Part shown: in pieces, positions 1-8,049 of the stretch
Layout: each line of letters starts with the position of its first letter
How positions within the stretch are numbered: the first letter of the stretch is position 1
Origin: Crenobacter luteus
Lineage (GTDB): Bacteria > Pseudomonadota > Gammaproteobacteria > Burkholderiales > Chromobacteriaceae
Direction of reading: 5' to 3'
NCBI RefSeq assembly: GCF_004345725.1
Contig: NZ_SLXG01000012.1
Span: 1 to 64,000 of the forward strand
Length of the DNA: 64,000 nucleotides
Program-made: the position numbers and the translations under genes
Notes under the pieces: model-generated
What the model was told of the DNA's origin: nothing
Database searches by the model: none
The model's input: the letters and a program-made list of their open reading frames with translations, nothing else

Positions 1-332
1 CGGGTAGCGGGTTTGGTCGCACAAACAGCTTACCTTGCACCGCCGTTCTCACATCCGGCTTTTACCTCACGTTCCCATTATTCCGTGAAGAACCTTTTAT
101 TTTGCCGCGCGGCGGGTGCGTGCCGGCCTGGCCACGGGGTCATGGCGATGATATTTCACACGTTTGGCATGAAAAATATTGAAACCGGCGTCGGCGTTTT
201 CCTATGCTCCGGGTGTCGGCCTGGATTTTCGTGAGGTGGTGCCGAATCCGCGATACCGGTCCGGCGATGCCGAAAATCGGTGGTTTGATGATGCAAGCCT
301 GTCCCGCAGAGTCCCGAACAAGGAGTGTGTGC
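1..332. other. Non-coding region upstream of the ompA-like gene
   Basis: No convincing gene is seen here. Short open frames on both strands lack a ribosome binding site and look like composition shadows. The stretch around 140-200 is clearly more AT-rich than its surroundings, as expected of a promoter region for the porin gene starting at 333, but I could not fix a -35/-10 pair. Confidence 0.4.
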
Positions 333-1364
333 ATGTTGCTGAAAAAGATTCCCGCCGTGCTGGCGCTGGCCGGCCTTGCCTGCGCCGCAACCGCCTCGGC
401 CGCGCCGACCGACGAGCCCTGGTACGTCGGCGGCAAGCTGGGCTGGTCCGAGTTTCACGGCATCAAGTACGACGGTAGCGTGGCCAACCCGCGCAACGAG
501 GACAAATCCGGTGTCGGCGGCGGCGTGTTCCTCGGCTACCAGCTCAAGCACTGGCTGGCAATCGAGGGCGGGTACGACTACCTGGACAAGCTCGAGTTCG
601 ATTACGACCCGAACAGCAGCGCAAGCCTGAAGGCGCAGGGCGTACAGCTCGCGGCCAAGCTGAGCGCGCCGGTGAGCGACAGCGTCGACGTCTACGGACG
701 CCTCGGCGTGATGGCCAGTCGCCTGAGCGGCAACGGCGACCACGCCAACCGTGCCTCGCCGCTGGCGGCGCTCGGCGTCGAGTACGCCTTCGACCGCAAC
801 TGGGCGACCCGCCTCGAATACCAGTGGACCGGCCGGATCGGCAAGCAGGAGGACGTCGGCGCGCGCGTCGACAACGGTCTGCTGTCGCTGGGCCTGCTGT
901 ACAAGTTCGGCGGCGCGCCGGCGCCGATGCCGGTCGCGCGGCCCGTGCCGATGCCGGCTCCCGCACCGCAGGCGCGCGACTTCACCCTCAGCGCCGACGT
1001 GCTGTTCGACTTCAACCAGGCGACGCTCAAGCCGGCCGGCCGCCAGGCGCTGACGACGCTGTTGCAGCAGATCCGCGCCGAGACGCCGAAGGACGCCAAG
1101 CTCACCATCATCGGCCACACCGACCGCATCGGGGCCGAAGCCTACAACCTCGACCTGTCGCGCCGCCGCGCGCAGACGGCGGCCGACTTCCTGGTCGCGC
1201 AGGGCGTGCCGGCCGACCTCGTCAGCGTCGAGGGCGCCGGCGAGGCGGATCCGGTCACCGGCAGCCAGTGCGACGGCGTGAAAAAGCGCGCCGAGCTGAT
1301 CGCCTGTCTCGCGCCGGACCGTCGCGTGGTCGTGCGCGTGCGCGGCTCCGCCCCCGCGCGCTGA
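333..1364 (+). CDS. OmpA family outer membrane protein
   Basis: Predicted 343-aa outer membrane porin-like protein. The start is the ATG at 333, preceded by AAGGAG (320-325); the frame is open further upstream, but only this start gives a clean signal peptide (residues 1 to about 22, basic MLLKK then a hydrophobic core ending ASA). Residues about 25-190 form an eight-strand OmpA-type beta-barrel with alternating aromatic strands. A Pro/Ala/Met-rich hinge follows at about 193-214, then a C-terminal OmpA/MotB peptidoglycan-binding domain with DVLFDFNQATLKPAG (about 221) and GHTDRIGAEAYNLDLSRRRA (about 261). A Cys pair (SQCDGVK...LIACL) near the end resembles the disulfide of Neisseria/E. coli OmpA-like proteins. 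It probably anchors the outer membrane to the cell wall. A GC hairpin with a T-run follows it. Confidence 0.93.
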   Translation: MLLKKIPAVLALAGLACAATASAAPTDEPWYVGGKLGWSEFHGIKYDGSVANPRNEDKSGVGGGVFLGYQLKHWLAIEGGYDYLDKLEFDYDPNSSASLKAQGVQLAAKLSAPVSDSVDVYGRLGVMASRLSGNGDHANRASPLAALGVEYAFDRNWATRLEYQWTGRIGKQEDVGARVDNGLLSLGLLYKFGGAPAPMPVARPVPMPAPAPQARDFTLSADVLFDFNQATLKPAGRQALTTLLQQIRAETPKDAKLTIIGHTDRIGAEAYNLDLSRRRAQTAADFLVAQGVPADLVSVEGAGEADPVTGSQCDGVKKRAELIACLAPDRRVVVRVRGSAPAR

Positions 1365-1393
1365 CGCCGGCCCTGCTTGTCCCGGCACAGGCA

Positions 1394-1423
1394 CCCCCCT
1401 GGCCCCGGCCGGGGGATTTTTTT
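1394..1423 (+). terminator. Intrinsic terminator of the ompA-like gene
   Basis: A run of C (1394-1399) pairs with GGGGG (1411-1415) around an inner GGCC/GGCC, followed by A and seven T residues (1417-1423). It lies 30 nt past the porin stop. Confidence 0.8.
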
Positions 1424-1467
1424 GCCCGTGCGCCGGCGCGGCGCTATCGTGGCAGGGAGGGGCGAGG

Positions 1468-1477
1468 GTTGGCCGAG
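1468..1477 (+). repeat. DUS-like 10-mer GTTGGCCGAG (first of about 37 exact copies)
   Basis: Isolated intergenic copy of the repeated word described in the findings. Other exact copies, read as GTTGGCCGAG on the + strand, start at 3341, 4826, 7533, 11552, 13106, 19583, 22030, 22396, 24352, 26535, 27318, 27615, 34570, 36374, 39432, 45126, 52222, 52498, 52552, 52768, 55533, 57718 and 62447. Copies on the opposite strand (CTCGGCCAAC) start at 3324, 11530, 15116, 18576, 32092, 34584, 41234, 41885, 48825, 52778, 55512, 60450 and 63422. Confidence 0.85.
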
Positions 1478-1501
1478 CCCCGATCGACGAGGAAGCCCGC
1501 G

Positions 1502-2128
1502 ATGAAAACGCCGTCGCCGACACTGGCCGACATCGCCGCGCAGACGCTGCGCCACTACGACGCGAACGCCGACGCCTTCTGGGCCGGCACGCGCGACCAC
1601 GACGTGAGCCAGAACGTCGCCGCGCTGCTGGCGGCGCTCGACGCGCCGCCGCCGCTGGCCATCCTCGACTTCGGCTGCGGACCGGGGCGCGACCTGAAGA
1701 CCTTCGCCGAGCTCGGCCATGCCGCGATCGGGCTCGACGGCGCGGCGCACTTCGTCGCGATGGCGCGCGAGCACAGCGGCTGCGAAGTCTGGCGGCAGGA
1801 CTTCCTCGCGCTCGACTTGCCGCCCGGACGCTTCGACGGCGTGTTCGCCAACGCCTCGCTGTTCCATGTGCCGCGCACGGCCTTGCCGCGCGTGCTGTCC
1901 GAACTGTTCGCCACGCTCAGGCCGGGCGGCGCGCTGTTTTGCTCCAACCCGCGCGGCCACAACGAGGAAGGCTGGTACGACGAGCGCTACGGCGTGTTCC
2001 ACGACCAGGCCGGCTGGCGTCGCTACATGAGTGCGGCGGGCTTCGTCGAGATCGGGCACTTCTACCGGCCGCCGGGCCGGCCGCGCGCCGAGCAGCCCTG
2101 GCTGGCCAGCGTGTGGCGACGGCCGTGA
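1502..2128 (+). CDS. Class I SAM-dependent methyltransferase
   Basis: 208-aa cytosolic methyltransferase of the small Methyltransf_11/25 type. The start at 1502 follows AGGAAG. The Rossmann-like SAM fold is clear: motif I LDFGCGPGRDL at about residues 54-64, an acidic residue ending strand 2 (GLDGA, about 77), the motif II region FDGVFANASLFHVPR (about 111) and RPGGALFCSNPRG (about 140). The N-terminal YDANADAFWAGT resembles the tellurite-resistance/TehB-like and UbiE-like groups, but nothing in sequence or context fixes the substrate. It stands alone between a terminator and an unrelated membrane protein gene. Confidence 0.85.
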   Translation: MKTPSPTLADIAAQTLRHYDANADAFWAGTRDHDVSQNVAALLAALDAPPPLAILDFGCGPGRDLKTFAELGHAAIGLDGAAHFVAMAREHSGCEVWRQDFLALDLPPGRFDGVFANASLFHVPRTALPRVLSELFATLRPGGALFCSNPRGHNEEGWYDERYGVFHDQAGWRRYMSAAGFVEIGHFYRPPGRPRAEQPWLASVWRRP

Positions 2129-2301
2129 AGGTTCCACGGCGGCGCGGCGCGTGCGACGGCATTTCGGCGTTGGACGCCCCCGAACGGCGTCGAAAACGCC
2201 GCGGTGGCGACGCTTCGGCGCCCGCTCGGCCGGGGCCGCGGTCCGGCGTGGCCTAAGATGGGAAAACGGGCGCGACGCCCGCGGCCGGCGAGGAGGCGAC
2301 C

Positions 2302-2547
2302 ATGACCCTGGAAACGTGGCGCGAGTTTTTCTTCTGGTGTTCCGTGATCAACTACGGGGTGCTGGTGTTGTGGTTCGTGGTCTTCCTGCTGACGCGCGGC
2401 TGGCTCTACCAGTTGTGGGAGCGCGGCTTCGGCCTGTCGCTGCGCGACAGCGCGCGGCTCAACTTCGGCGGCATGCTGCTGTTCAAGATCGGCGTGCTGC
2501 TGTTCAATCTGGTGCCTTACATCGTGCTGCGCCTGATCGGCGGCTAG
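2302..2547 (+). CDS. Small two-TM membrane protein, DUF6868-like
   Basis: 81-aa inner membrane protein with an AGGAGG ribosome site 8 nt before the ATG. It has two hydrophobic helices, residues about 12-31 (WCSVINYGVLVLWFVVFLL) and about 56-79 (GGMLLFKIGVLLFNLVPYIV), joined by a basic/aromatic loop containing RGWLYQLWERGF. The pattern (MTLETWREFF..., SVINYGVL) matches the small conserved DUF6868 family of proteobacteria as I recall it. The function is unknown and the neighbours give no hint. Confidence 0.75.
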   Translation: MTLETWREFFFWCSVINYGVLVLWFVVFLLTRGWLYQLWERGFGLSLRDSARLNFGGMLLFKIGVLLFNLVPYIVLRLIGG

Positions 2548-2640
2548 CGCGGTGAACGGCGGCCTCACCGCGCGGCGTGATGCGTCCGCGCGCCTGGGGC
2601 ACAAGCGATCCATGCACGCCACCTGATGGAGCCGACGCCG

Positions 2641-3306
2641 ATGCCGACCTTCTGTCCGCCCCTTGCGCGCGCGACCGCGCTGCTCGCGGTCGCCATGCTG
2701 GTTTCCGGCTGCGGCCTGCACCGCGTCGCGCGCGGCGACGCGAACGCCGCCGCCGCGCGCCAGCCCGGCCACGTGCTCGTCGCCGGTCGCATCAACTACG
2801 TGATCGACGGCCGGGTCAAGGCGCCGTACGGCGCGTTCCGGCCGGCGTGGCCGGCGCCCTTCGTCAGCGCGACGCGGCTCGAGACGGGCGACACGCACGC
2901 GTCGCCGGCGGTCGCCGACGCCGACGGCGCCTTCGTCTGGGAGCTGCCGCCGGGCCACTACGTGATCAGCCGCATCGGCTTCGGCACCTTCAGCGACGAC
3001 ACCTATATCGCGTGGCCGCGCGTCGCCTTCCGCGTGCCGGCGGACGCGCCGCGCGTCTACCTCGGCCACCTGCGGCTGCTCGGAACGTCCTACCGCGAGG
3101 CCTACACCGACTCGGCCGGCAAGTCGCGCGAGTACGGCGGCGTGCGCTACCGCTTCGAGGTCGTCGACGAGGGGGCGAGACCGGGCTGGAAGACGTCGCC
3201 GATGTTCGTGCGGGGCGACATGCCGATCGGCGAGAGCCTGCTGAACGCCTGGCGCGCGTCGCGCGAGGCGACCATCGCGCGCATCTTCGGCGCGCCGCCG
3301 CGCTGA
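2641..3306 (+). CDS. Putative lipoprotein
   Basis: 221-aa predicted lipoprotein. I chose the ATG at 2641 because a GATGGAG element sits about 10 nt upstream and it gives a compact signal; an ATG at 2626 is also possible (226 aa). The signal sequence runs into a lipobox LVSGC with Cys at about residue 24. The mature part is rich in beta-strand-like segments and includes VAGRINYVIDGRVKAPYGAF and LPPGHYVISRIGFGTFSDDT, resembling a carboxypeptidase-regulatory/prealbumin-like fold, and ends in a helical stretch PIGESLLNAWRASREATIARIFG. I do not recognise the family. It lies just before a bidirectional terminator. Confidence 0.75.
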   Translation: MPTFCPPLARATALLAVAMLVSGCGLHRVARGDANAAAARQPGHVLVAGRINYVIDGRVKAPYGAFRPAWPAPFVSATRLETGDTHASPAVADADGAFVWELPPGHYVISRIGFGTFSDDTYIAWPRVAFRVPADAPRVYLGHLRLLGTSYREAYTDSAGKSREYGGVRYRFEVVDEGARPGWKTSPMFVRGDMPIGESLLNAWRASREATIARIFGAPPR

Positions 3307-3313
3307 GGCCGTA

Positions 3314-3353
3314 AACAAAACGGCTCGGCCAACCTCGAAGGTTGGCCGAGCCG
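3314..3353. terminator. Bidirectional terminator made of an inverted pair of the DUS-like word
   Basis: A 15-bp perfect stem, CGGCTCGGCCAACCT (3321-3335) with its complement (3339-3353), closes on CGA. Read on the minus strand the stem is followed by TTTTG, so it best serves the convergent minus-strand gene ending at 3357. Each arm contains one exact copy of GTTGGCCGAG. Confidence 0.85.
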
Positions 3354-3356
3354 CGT

Positions 3357-4733
3357 TCAGCGCAGCGCGCGGGCGAGCGGTGGAAGGCGCGCGAGCAGCA
3401 GCCGGTCGAAGGCCAGCACGGCCAGCGTCGAGACGCCGACCGCCGGGAAGAGCAGGCTGGCCACGGCGAGGAAGGCGACGCCGGTGCGCCAGATCGGCTG
3501 GCCGTCCGGCGTGGTCGGCGCGCCGAGCCGGCCCGCGGGGCGGCGTTTCCACCACATCACGACGCCCGACACGGTCAGCAGGATCGCGGCGAGGCAGGCG
3601 AATAGCATCACCAGCTGGTTGGCCAGGCCGAACAGCTTGCCCTCGTGCAGCGCGATGCCGACCTCCACCGTGCGCGCGACCGCGCCGTAGTCGGCCCAGC
3701 GGATGTCCGACAGCACGCGGCCGCTGTACTGGTCGATGTGCAGCGTGACTTGCTCGCGCGGGTCGTCGGTGTTGGCCGACACGGTGTAGACGCCCGTCGC
3801 GCCGCGCGGCAGCGCGACGCTGTAGCCGGCCGGCAGTCCGCGCGCGCGCGCGATCGCGACGACCGCGTCGAGCGATAGCGCCGGCCTGGTCCGGCCGGCG
3901 TCGTGGTCGGCGTGGCCGTGGTGGTCGGACGACGCCGGCAGCGGCGTGGTCTCGACCGCCCACGGCACGGTCTTGTCGCTCGTGCTGTTGAGCGCGGCGG
4001 CCGGCAGCCCGGACTTGGGTATCTCGCGGAACAGTGGCGCCGGGTAGGTGTTCCACACGCCGGCGAACTGCGCGCCCCAGAAGCCGGTCCACGGCATGCC
4101 GGACAGCATCAGGAAGCCGATCAGCCCCAGCGACCAGAAACCGCCGACCGCGTGCAGCTCGCGCCAGAACACGCGCTTTTTCGCCGTCAGGCGCGGCCGG
4201 AACACGCCGTGGCGCTGGCCGCGCGGCCACCACAGGTAGACGCCGGACGCGATCAGCAGCAGCCCCCACGAGGTGGCCATTTCGATCACGAAGTCGCCGG
4301 CCCGGCCGAGCAGCAGCTCGCCGTGCAGCTTGAGCGCGATCGTCTGCAGATTGCGTTCGTCGTCGCGCGCGCCGAGCACGCGGTTGCGGTACGGGTCGAC
4401 GAAGACGGTCAGCTTGCCGGCCCGGGCGCTGTCTAGCCTGACCTCGCTGGCGCGGTCGGCGGCCGGCGGCGGCGCGAACTTGACGACGCGCGCGTCCGGG
4501 TAGGCGGCGCGCACGGCGGCGAGCTGCGTCTCGGCCGACACCGTGCGCGCCGCCGGCGCGACGAACATCAGGTCGCGGTACATCGCCGCGTCGAGCTGTG
4601 GTTTGAACAGGTAGACGATGCCGGTCAGCGACAGCATCAGCAGCAGCGGAGCGACGAACAGGCCGGCGTAGAAGTGCCAGCGCCAGGCCAGCCGGTAGAA
4701 GCGGCCGCCGTCGGATTGCGGGGTCGGGGTCAT
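3357..4733 (-). CDS. PepSY-associated transmembrane protein (PiuB/YfeH-type reductase-like)
   Basis: 458-aa inner membrane protein of the PepSY_TM family, often linked to siderophore or iron-reduction loci. The start at 4733 gives MTPTPQSDGG followed by the family signature GRFYRLAWRWHFYAGLF; an ATG at 4763 would add 10 residues, and neither has a strong ribosome site. TM segments lie at about residues 22-43, 138-158, 188-210, 355-385 and 405-430. PepSY-like periplasmic parts occur at about 60-100 and 265-330. Conserved His residues (WHFYAG, KLHGELL, ELHAVGG, ALHEGKLFG) fit heme or metal handling. A His-rich patch DHHGHADHD lies in the periplasmic loop. It has no neighbouring receptor gene. 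Confidence 0.85.
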   Translation of the reverse strand: MTPTPQSDGGRFYRLAWRWHFYAGLFVAPLLLMLSLTGIVYLFKPQLDAAMYRDLMFVAPAARTVSAETQLAAVRAAYPDARVVKFAPPPAADRASEVRLDSARAGKLTVFVDPYRNRVLGARDDERNLQTIALKLHGELLLGRAGDFVIEMATSWGLLLIASGVYLWWPRGQRHGVFRPRLTAKKRVFWRELHAVGGFWSLGLIGFLMLSGMPWTGFWGAQFAGVWNTYPAPLFREIPKSGLPAAALNSTSDKTVPWAVETTPLPASSDHHGHADHDAGRTRPALSLDAVVAIARARGLPAGYSVALPRGATGVYTVSANTDDPREQVTLHIDQYSGRVLSDIRWADYGAVARTVEVGIALHEGKLFGLANQLVMLFACLAAILLTVSGVVMWWKRRPAGRLGAPTTPDGQPIWRTGVAFLAVASLLFPAVGVSTLAVLAFDRLLLARLPPLARALR

Positions 4734-4816
4734 GGTGGACGGGGCGATGCGGAAAAGCCGCATCGTGCCAGCGCCGGGGCGGGCGCTTCAAGGCGCTGCG
4801 ACATCATGCCGCAGCT

Positions 4817-4834
4817 TCGGCCAACGTTGGCCGA
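4817..4834. terminator. Perfect 18-bp palindrome of DUS-like words after the cysteine peptidase gene
   Basis: TCGGCCAAC joined directly to its complement GTTGGCCGA just past the 3' end of the minus-strand peptidase gene (ends 4839). One arm is an exact 10-mer copy (4826-4835), the other has one mismatch at its outer base. A T-run is absent, so termination is plausible but weaker than at the other paired sites. Confidence 0.55.
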
Positions 4835-4838
4835 GCGT

Positions 4839-5804
4839 TCAGCGCGTGGCGGCGGGCGGCGCTTTGGGCGCGCGCGCGGCGCGGATCGCGGCCAGCGTCG
4901 CGCGCGCGGCGTCGCGCCACGGGCCGTCGGCGGCGGCGATCGGCGCGACCAGCGCCTCGGCCTCGTCGTGGCGGCCGCGCCCGGCGAGCAGGTTGGCGAG
5001 GTTGTTGGCGAGCGCGTCGCGTCCGGCCGCCGGCAGCGCCGGCCGCGCGAGCGTCGCGCGCAGCGTCGCCTCGGCGGCGGCGTGGTCTCCGGCGGCGTGC
5101 TGACTGCCGGCGAGGCCGACCGCCAGCGTCGCGTCGTCGGGGTGGCGCGCCGCGGCGGCGGCGAAGCCGCGCGCGGCGTCGGCCGGCCGCGCCAGACGGG
5201 CGTAGGCGATCAGGCCGTCGGCGAGCTCGGCCGCGCCGGCGCTCGCCGGCAGCGTGCCCGGCGGCAGTGCGACGAAGGCCCAGTGGCCGCTGCGCGCCCA
5301 GGTGTGCTCGAAGGTGTTGAAGCTCATCGCCATGCGCGACTCGGTGCCCGAGCGCAGGATCAGCTCGCGCCGCGCCAGCTCGTAGCCGACCGCGACCGCG
5401 TAATGCCACGACGGCGCCCACGACAGCCCCATGTTCTGCATCACCAGCACCGGGTGGCCGGCCGCCAGCTCGGCCAGCAGCGCGTCCAGCCGCGGCGGGA
5501 TGCGCGTCGCGACCAGGCCGTGACGCGGCACGGCGGCCAGCATCTCGAGCTGCAGGCTGCCCCGGCGCGCCGGCAGGTAGACCGCGTCGACCAGCGCCTC
5601 GGGCGTGGTCGCGGCGCCGGCGGCGTTCAGCACCGTCGCCAGCGCCGCCGGGCCGCACTGGTAGTCCTGCTGCGGATAGAACGGCGTGGCGGCGAGCTCG
5701 ACGCGCGGCGGTACGCCGGAGAGGCCGTCGAGCGTCCTGAGGCCCGGCGCCGCGCAGCCGGCGAGCGCGGCGGCCAGCAGCACGGCGCAGACGGCGCGGC
5801 GCAT
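4839..5804 (-). CDS. PA2778 family C39-like cysteine peptidase lipoprotein with TPR-like C-terminus
   Basis: 321-aa exported protein. The signal peptide ends at a lipobox ALAGC (Cys about 17). A papain-fold C39-like peptidase domain follows: catalytic Cys in YQCGPAALATVL (about residue 49), His in SWHYAVAVGY (about 133), and a likely Asn/Asp-equivalent region ILRSGTE. After about residue 190 the sequence turns to Ala-rich helices (RFAAAAARHPDDATLAVGLA, NNLANLLAGRGRHDEAEAL) that look like two or three TPR units. The start codon abuts the stop of the PA2779-type gene at 5804, so the two are co-transcribed. In other bacteria these families also travel together. The substrate is unknown. Confidence 0.87.
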   Translation of the reverse strand: MRRAVCAVLLAAALAGCAAPGLRTLDGLSGVPPRVELAATPFYPQQDYQCGPAALATVLNAAGAATTPEALVDAVYLPARRGSLQLEMLAAVPRHGLVATRIPPRLDALLAELAAGHPVLVMQNMGLSWAPSWHYAVAVGYELARRELILRSGTESRMAMSFNTFEHTWARSGHWAFVALPPGTLPASAGAAELADGLIAYARLARPADAARGFAAAAARHPDDATLAVGLAGSQHAAGDHAAAEATLRATLARPALPAAGRDALANNLANLLAGRGRHDEAEALVAPIAAADGPWRDAARATLAAIRAARAPKAPPAATR

Positions 5805-6199
5805 CAGCGGATCGAGCGGGTGAACGGGAAGACCTTGGTCAGGCCGAGGATGTCGGTCAACAGCAGCACGAAGAACACCAGCAGGATGGCGCCGATGATG
5901 CCGCCGGCCGGCGCCTTGTCGACCTGTTCGGCCAGGCGCTTGGCGTCGGCGTCCGACAGCGCGGCGACGCGTTCGCGCGCGGCCTCGGGCGACACGCCCT
6001 GGCGCTCGAGCTCGGCGACCACGTCGGCGCGCGACAGCGCCTCGAGCACCTGGGCGCGCGCGGCGTCGCCGTCGGCGCTGCGGCTGGCGGCCTGCATCTG
6101 CTCGACGCCGATCATCGCCGCCTGCACGGACTGGGTGAAGGCGGTGAACGGCAGCGCGACGACGAGCGCGGCGGTGAGCAGCGGTTTGGCGAGTTTCAT
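5804..6199 (-). CDS. PA2779 family protein
   Basis: 131-aa membrane protein. I chose the ATG at 6199, which has AAGGAAA at good spacing and opens a signal/anchor MKLAKPLLTAALVVALPFTA; the longer frame from 6244 has no such site. The middle (residues about 35-85) is a predicted helical EF-like region with LEALSRADVVAELERQGVSP and ERVAALSDADAKRLAEQ. A C-terminal TM helix GGIIGAILLVFFVLLLTDIL follows, then a short conserved tail LTKVFPFT. It is translationally adjacent to the cysteine peptidase and is probably its partner or substrate, although no cleavage site can be assigned. Confidence 0.85.
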   Translation of the reverse strand: MKLAKPLLTAALVVALPFTAFTQSVQAAMIGVEQMQAASRSADGDAARAQVLEALSRADVVAELERQGVSPEAARERVAALSDADAKRLAEQVDKAPAGGIIGAILLVFFVLLLTDILGLTKVFPFTRSIR

Positions 6200-6320
6200 G
6201 GCGTTTTCCTTATGCGATGAGGGCCGGTCGCGGGCGTCCGGCATGACGGATGGCCGGATACTAGCGCCATGCTTTGCCCCGGGCCTGTTTACTTTGTAAA
6301 CGTTTTTTGCCCCTCGCGCG

Positions 6321-7061
6321 TCAGACGACGAAGCGTTCGGCCAGGCGGGCGCGGTCGACGCCGAGCACGTCGTCGAGGTAGACGTCGACGCCGCCCCAGC
6401 CGGCGTCGATCTCGGCGAAGGCGGCGGCGAGGTAGTCGGCGTCGACGTCGAGCACCGGCGCGATCGCCGTGAGGTCGACGCCGTGCGGCGCGAGCTTGTC
6501 CGCCATCATCGCTCTGAGCGTCGCCAGGTGCTCGCCGGAGGCGAGGTAGTCGGCGAGCACCGCCTCGGGCGCCGCACCCAGCGCCGTCAGCAGCAGCGCG
6601 GCGCCGATGCCGGTGCGGTCCTTGCCGGCGGTGCAGTGGAACACGGTGACGCCTTCCGAGGCGGCCAGCGCGGCGAAGAAGCGCCGCCACTGGCCGAGGT
6701 AGTCGCGCACCAGCGAGCGGTAGACGGCGAGCATCATCGCCTTCATCTCGGTGCGCGTCGCGTTCTGGAAGTGCGCGATCATGTCGCGCGAGGTCAGCGA
6801 GCCCTCGAGGAAGGCGATCGCGGTGAGACGGGCGCCGGATGGCAGCCGGTCCGGGCGTGAGCGCTGTTCGAGGCCGGAGCGCAGGTCGATCACCCGGGCG
6901 ACGCCGAGCGCGTCGAGGCGCGCGAGGTCGGCGTCGGTCAGCTCGACGAGGTCGCCCGAGCGGTACAGGCGGCCGGCGGCGAGGCGGCCGCCGGCGACCG
7001 GGATGCCGGCCAGCTCGCGAAAGTGGCTCTGGCCGGTCAGGAAGGAGGAGGGTGGGGTCAT
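6321..7061 (-). CDS. Tyrosine-protein phosphatase (Y_phosphatase3 / IphP-like)
   Basis: 246-aa cytosolic protein-tyrosine phosphatase-like enzyme. The P-loop HCTAGKDRTG (about residues 142-151) has the Cys nucleophile and Arg, and matches the CX5R signature with the extra Lys-Asp of the bacterial lipid/tyrosine phosphatase group. The N-terminal FRELAGIPVAGGRLAAGRLY with RSGDL and VIDLRSGLE is also typical of the family. The C-terminus supplies several helices (MADKLAPHGVDLTAI, AAFAEIDAGWGG). It lies just downstream of the exopolysaccharide-like gene pair but is separated by about 60 nt. A role in dephosphorylating phosphotyrosine, phosphoinositides or small metabolites cannot be decided. Confidence 0.9.
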   Translation of the reverse strand: MTPPSSFLTGQSHFRELAGIPVAGGRLAAGRLYRSGDLVELTDADLARLDALGVARVIDLRSGLEQRSRPDRLPSGARLTAIAFLEGSLTSRDMIAHFQNATRTEMKAMMLAVYRSLVRDYLGQWRRFFAALAASEGVTVFHCTAGKDRTGIGAALLLTALGAAPEAVLADYLASGEHLATLRAMMADKLAPHGVDLTAIAPVLDVDADYLAAAFAEIDAGWGGVDVYLDDVLGVDRARLAERFVV

Positions 7062-7122
7062 CGCGTCGCGCCCGTCGGTCGAAAGCGCCAGCCTAGCGAA
7101 TCGATGCGGCGCTGCACAAGGC

Positions 7123-8049
7123 TCAGAAGCGCAACACGGCCTCGCCCTGTACGTAGCGGTAGCTGTAGTCGGGGCCGTAGAACGAGGCGTTGCGCTGGTA
7201 GCCGGCGTTCAGCCGCAACACCGTCGGGCCGCGCGGCGGGCTTTGCAGTCCGGCCTCGACGAGTCGGGTGGCCTGCGCGCGCGCGTCGTCGATCCGCTCG
7301 CGGCCGAGGCCGGCGGTCAGCGTGCCGGTCCAGCCGGCGACGCGCTGGCGCCAGCCGAGCGCCAGCATCGCCTCCTGGTAGTCGTGCGGATTGAAGTAGC
7401 GGCGGCCGACGTCGTCGCTGCGGCTGCGGTAGCCGCGCCAGCGCGCCTGCACGGTCAGCCCCAGATCGAGCGAGGGCTGGTAGATCAGCCGCGCGCGGCC
7501 GTGGTCGCGCCGGTTGCCGTCCGAAAAATACTGTTGGCCGAGCACGCCGACGGCCGTCACATGAGCGCCCAGGCCCTGGTCGAGCGCCACGCCGGCGAAG
7601 GTGTAGTGGACGCCGTCGTCGAGCGCGGCGCGCGTCTCGACCCAGTCGCGGCTGGCGAACAGCTCGATACCGGTTTGCCTGGCCGGCTGCACGCGCCAGC
7701 CGCCGTCCAGCGTCGCCAGCGTGTGGCCGCCCTGGCGCGCGACGCCGGCCTCGAGCGTCCAGCCGCTGTCGTCGACCGGGTCGCGGCCGCGGCCGACGAA
7801 GCCGGCCCGCTGGCCGCGGCGGCGCCACTCGTGCTGCCGGTAGCCTACCTCGCCGATCCGCACGCCGGCGTAGTGGCCGGCGTCGTCGAAGCGCGGGAAG
7901 GCCTCGAGCGAGGCGCGGTGCGTGGCGAAGCCGTCGCTGTCGCGGCTGACGAGGAACTCGGCGCCGGCGGCGCGTTCGTGGGCGCCGCTGTCGGCGTGGG
8001 CGGTGGAGGCGAGCGCGGCGAGCCAGAGCGCGGCGGCGGTCTTGTTCAT
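7123..8049 (-). CDS. YaiO-like outer membrane beta-barrel protein
   Basis: 308-aa predicted outer membrane beta-barrel. It has a signal peptide (MNKTAAALWLAALASTAHAD) and about a dozen amphipathic strands with aromatic girdles, and ends in the outer membrane signature EAVLRF with C-terminal Phe. Sequence features such as the WxxxAGVARQGGHTLATLDGG repeats and YRYVQGEA resemble the YaiO barrel family. Its ATG overlaps the stop of the glycosyltransferase gene upstream by 4 nt (8046-8049), implying coupled translation. The natural inference is an export pore for the sugar polymer made by that glycosyltransferase. Unlike PgaA there is no TPR domain. Confidence 0.8.
   Translation of the reverse strand: MNKTAAALWLAALASTAHADSGAHERAAGAEFLVSRDSDGFATHRASLEAFPRFDDAGHYAGVRIGEVGYRQHEWRRRGQRAGFVGRGRDPVDDSGWTLEAGVARQGGHTLATLDGGWRVQPARQTGIELFASRDWVETRAALDDGVHYTFAGVALDQGLGAHVTAVGVLGQQYFSDGNRRDHGRARLIYQPSLDLGLTVQARWRGYRSRSDDVGRRYFNPHDYQEAMLALGWRQRVAGWTGTLTAGLGRERIDDARAQATRLVEAGLQSPPRGPTVLRLNAGYQRNASFYGPDYSYRYVQGEAVLRF

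Noticed and set aside
2062-4791. 909-codon minus-strand frame spanning four genes
   Set aside because: It overlaps well-supported genes in other frames, is dominated by Arg/Ala/Pro, and has no recognisable domain.
6287-6308. GTTTAC-TTT-GTAAAC followed by TTTTTT, a terminator-like hairpin on the + strand
   Set aside because: No + strand gene ends upstream of it; both flanking genes are on the minus strand, where no T-run follows. It may be an operator, but there is no supporting evidence.
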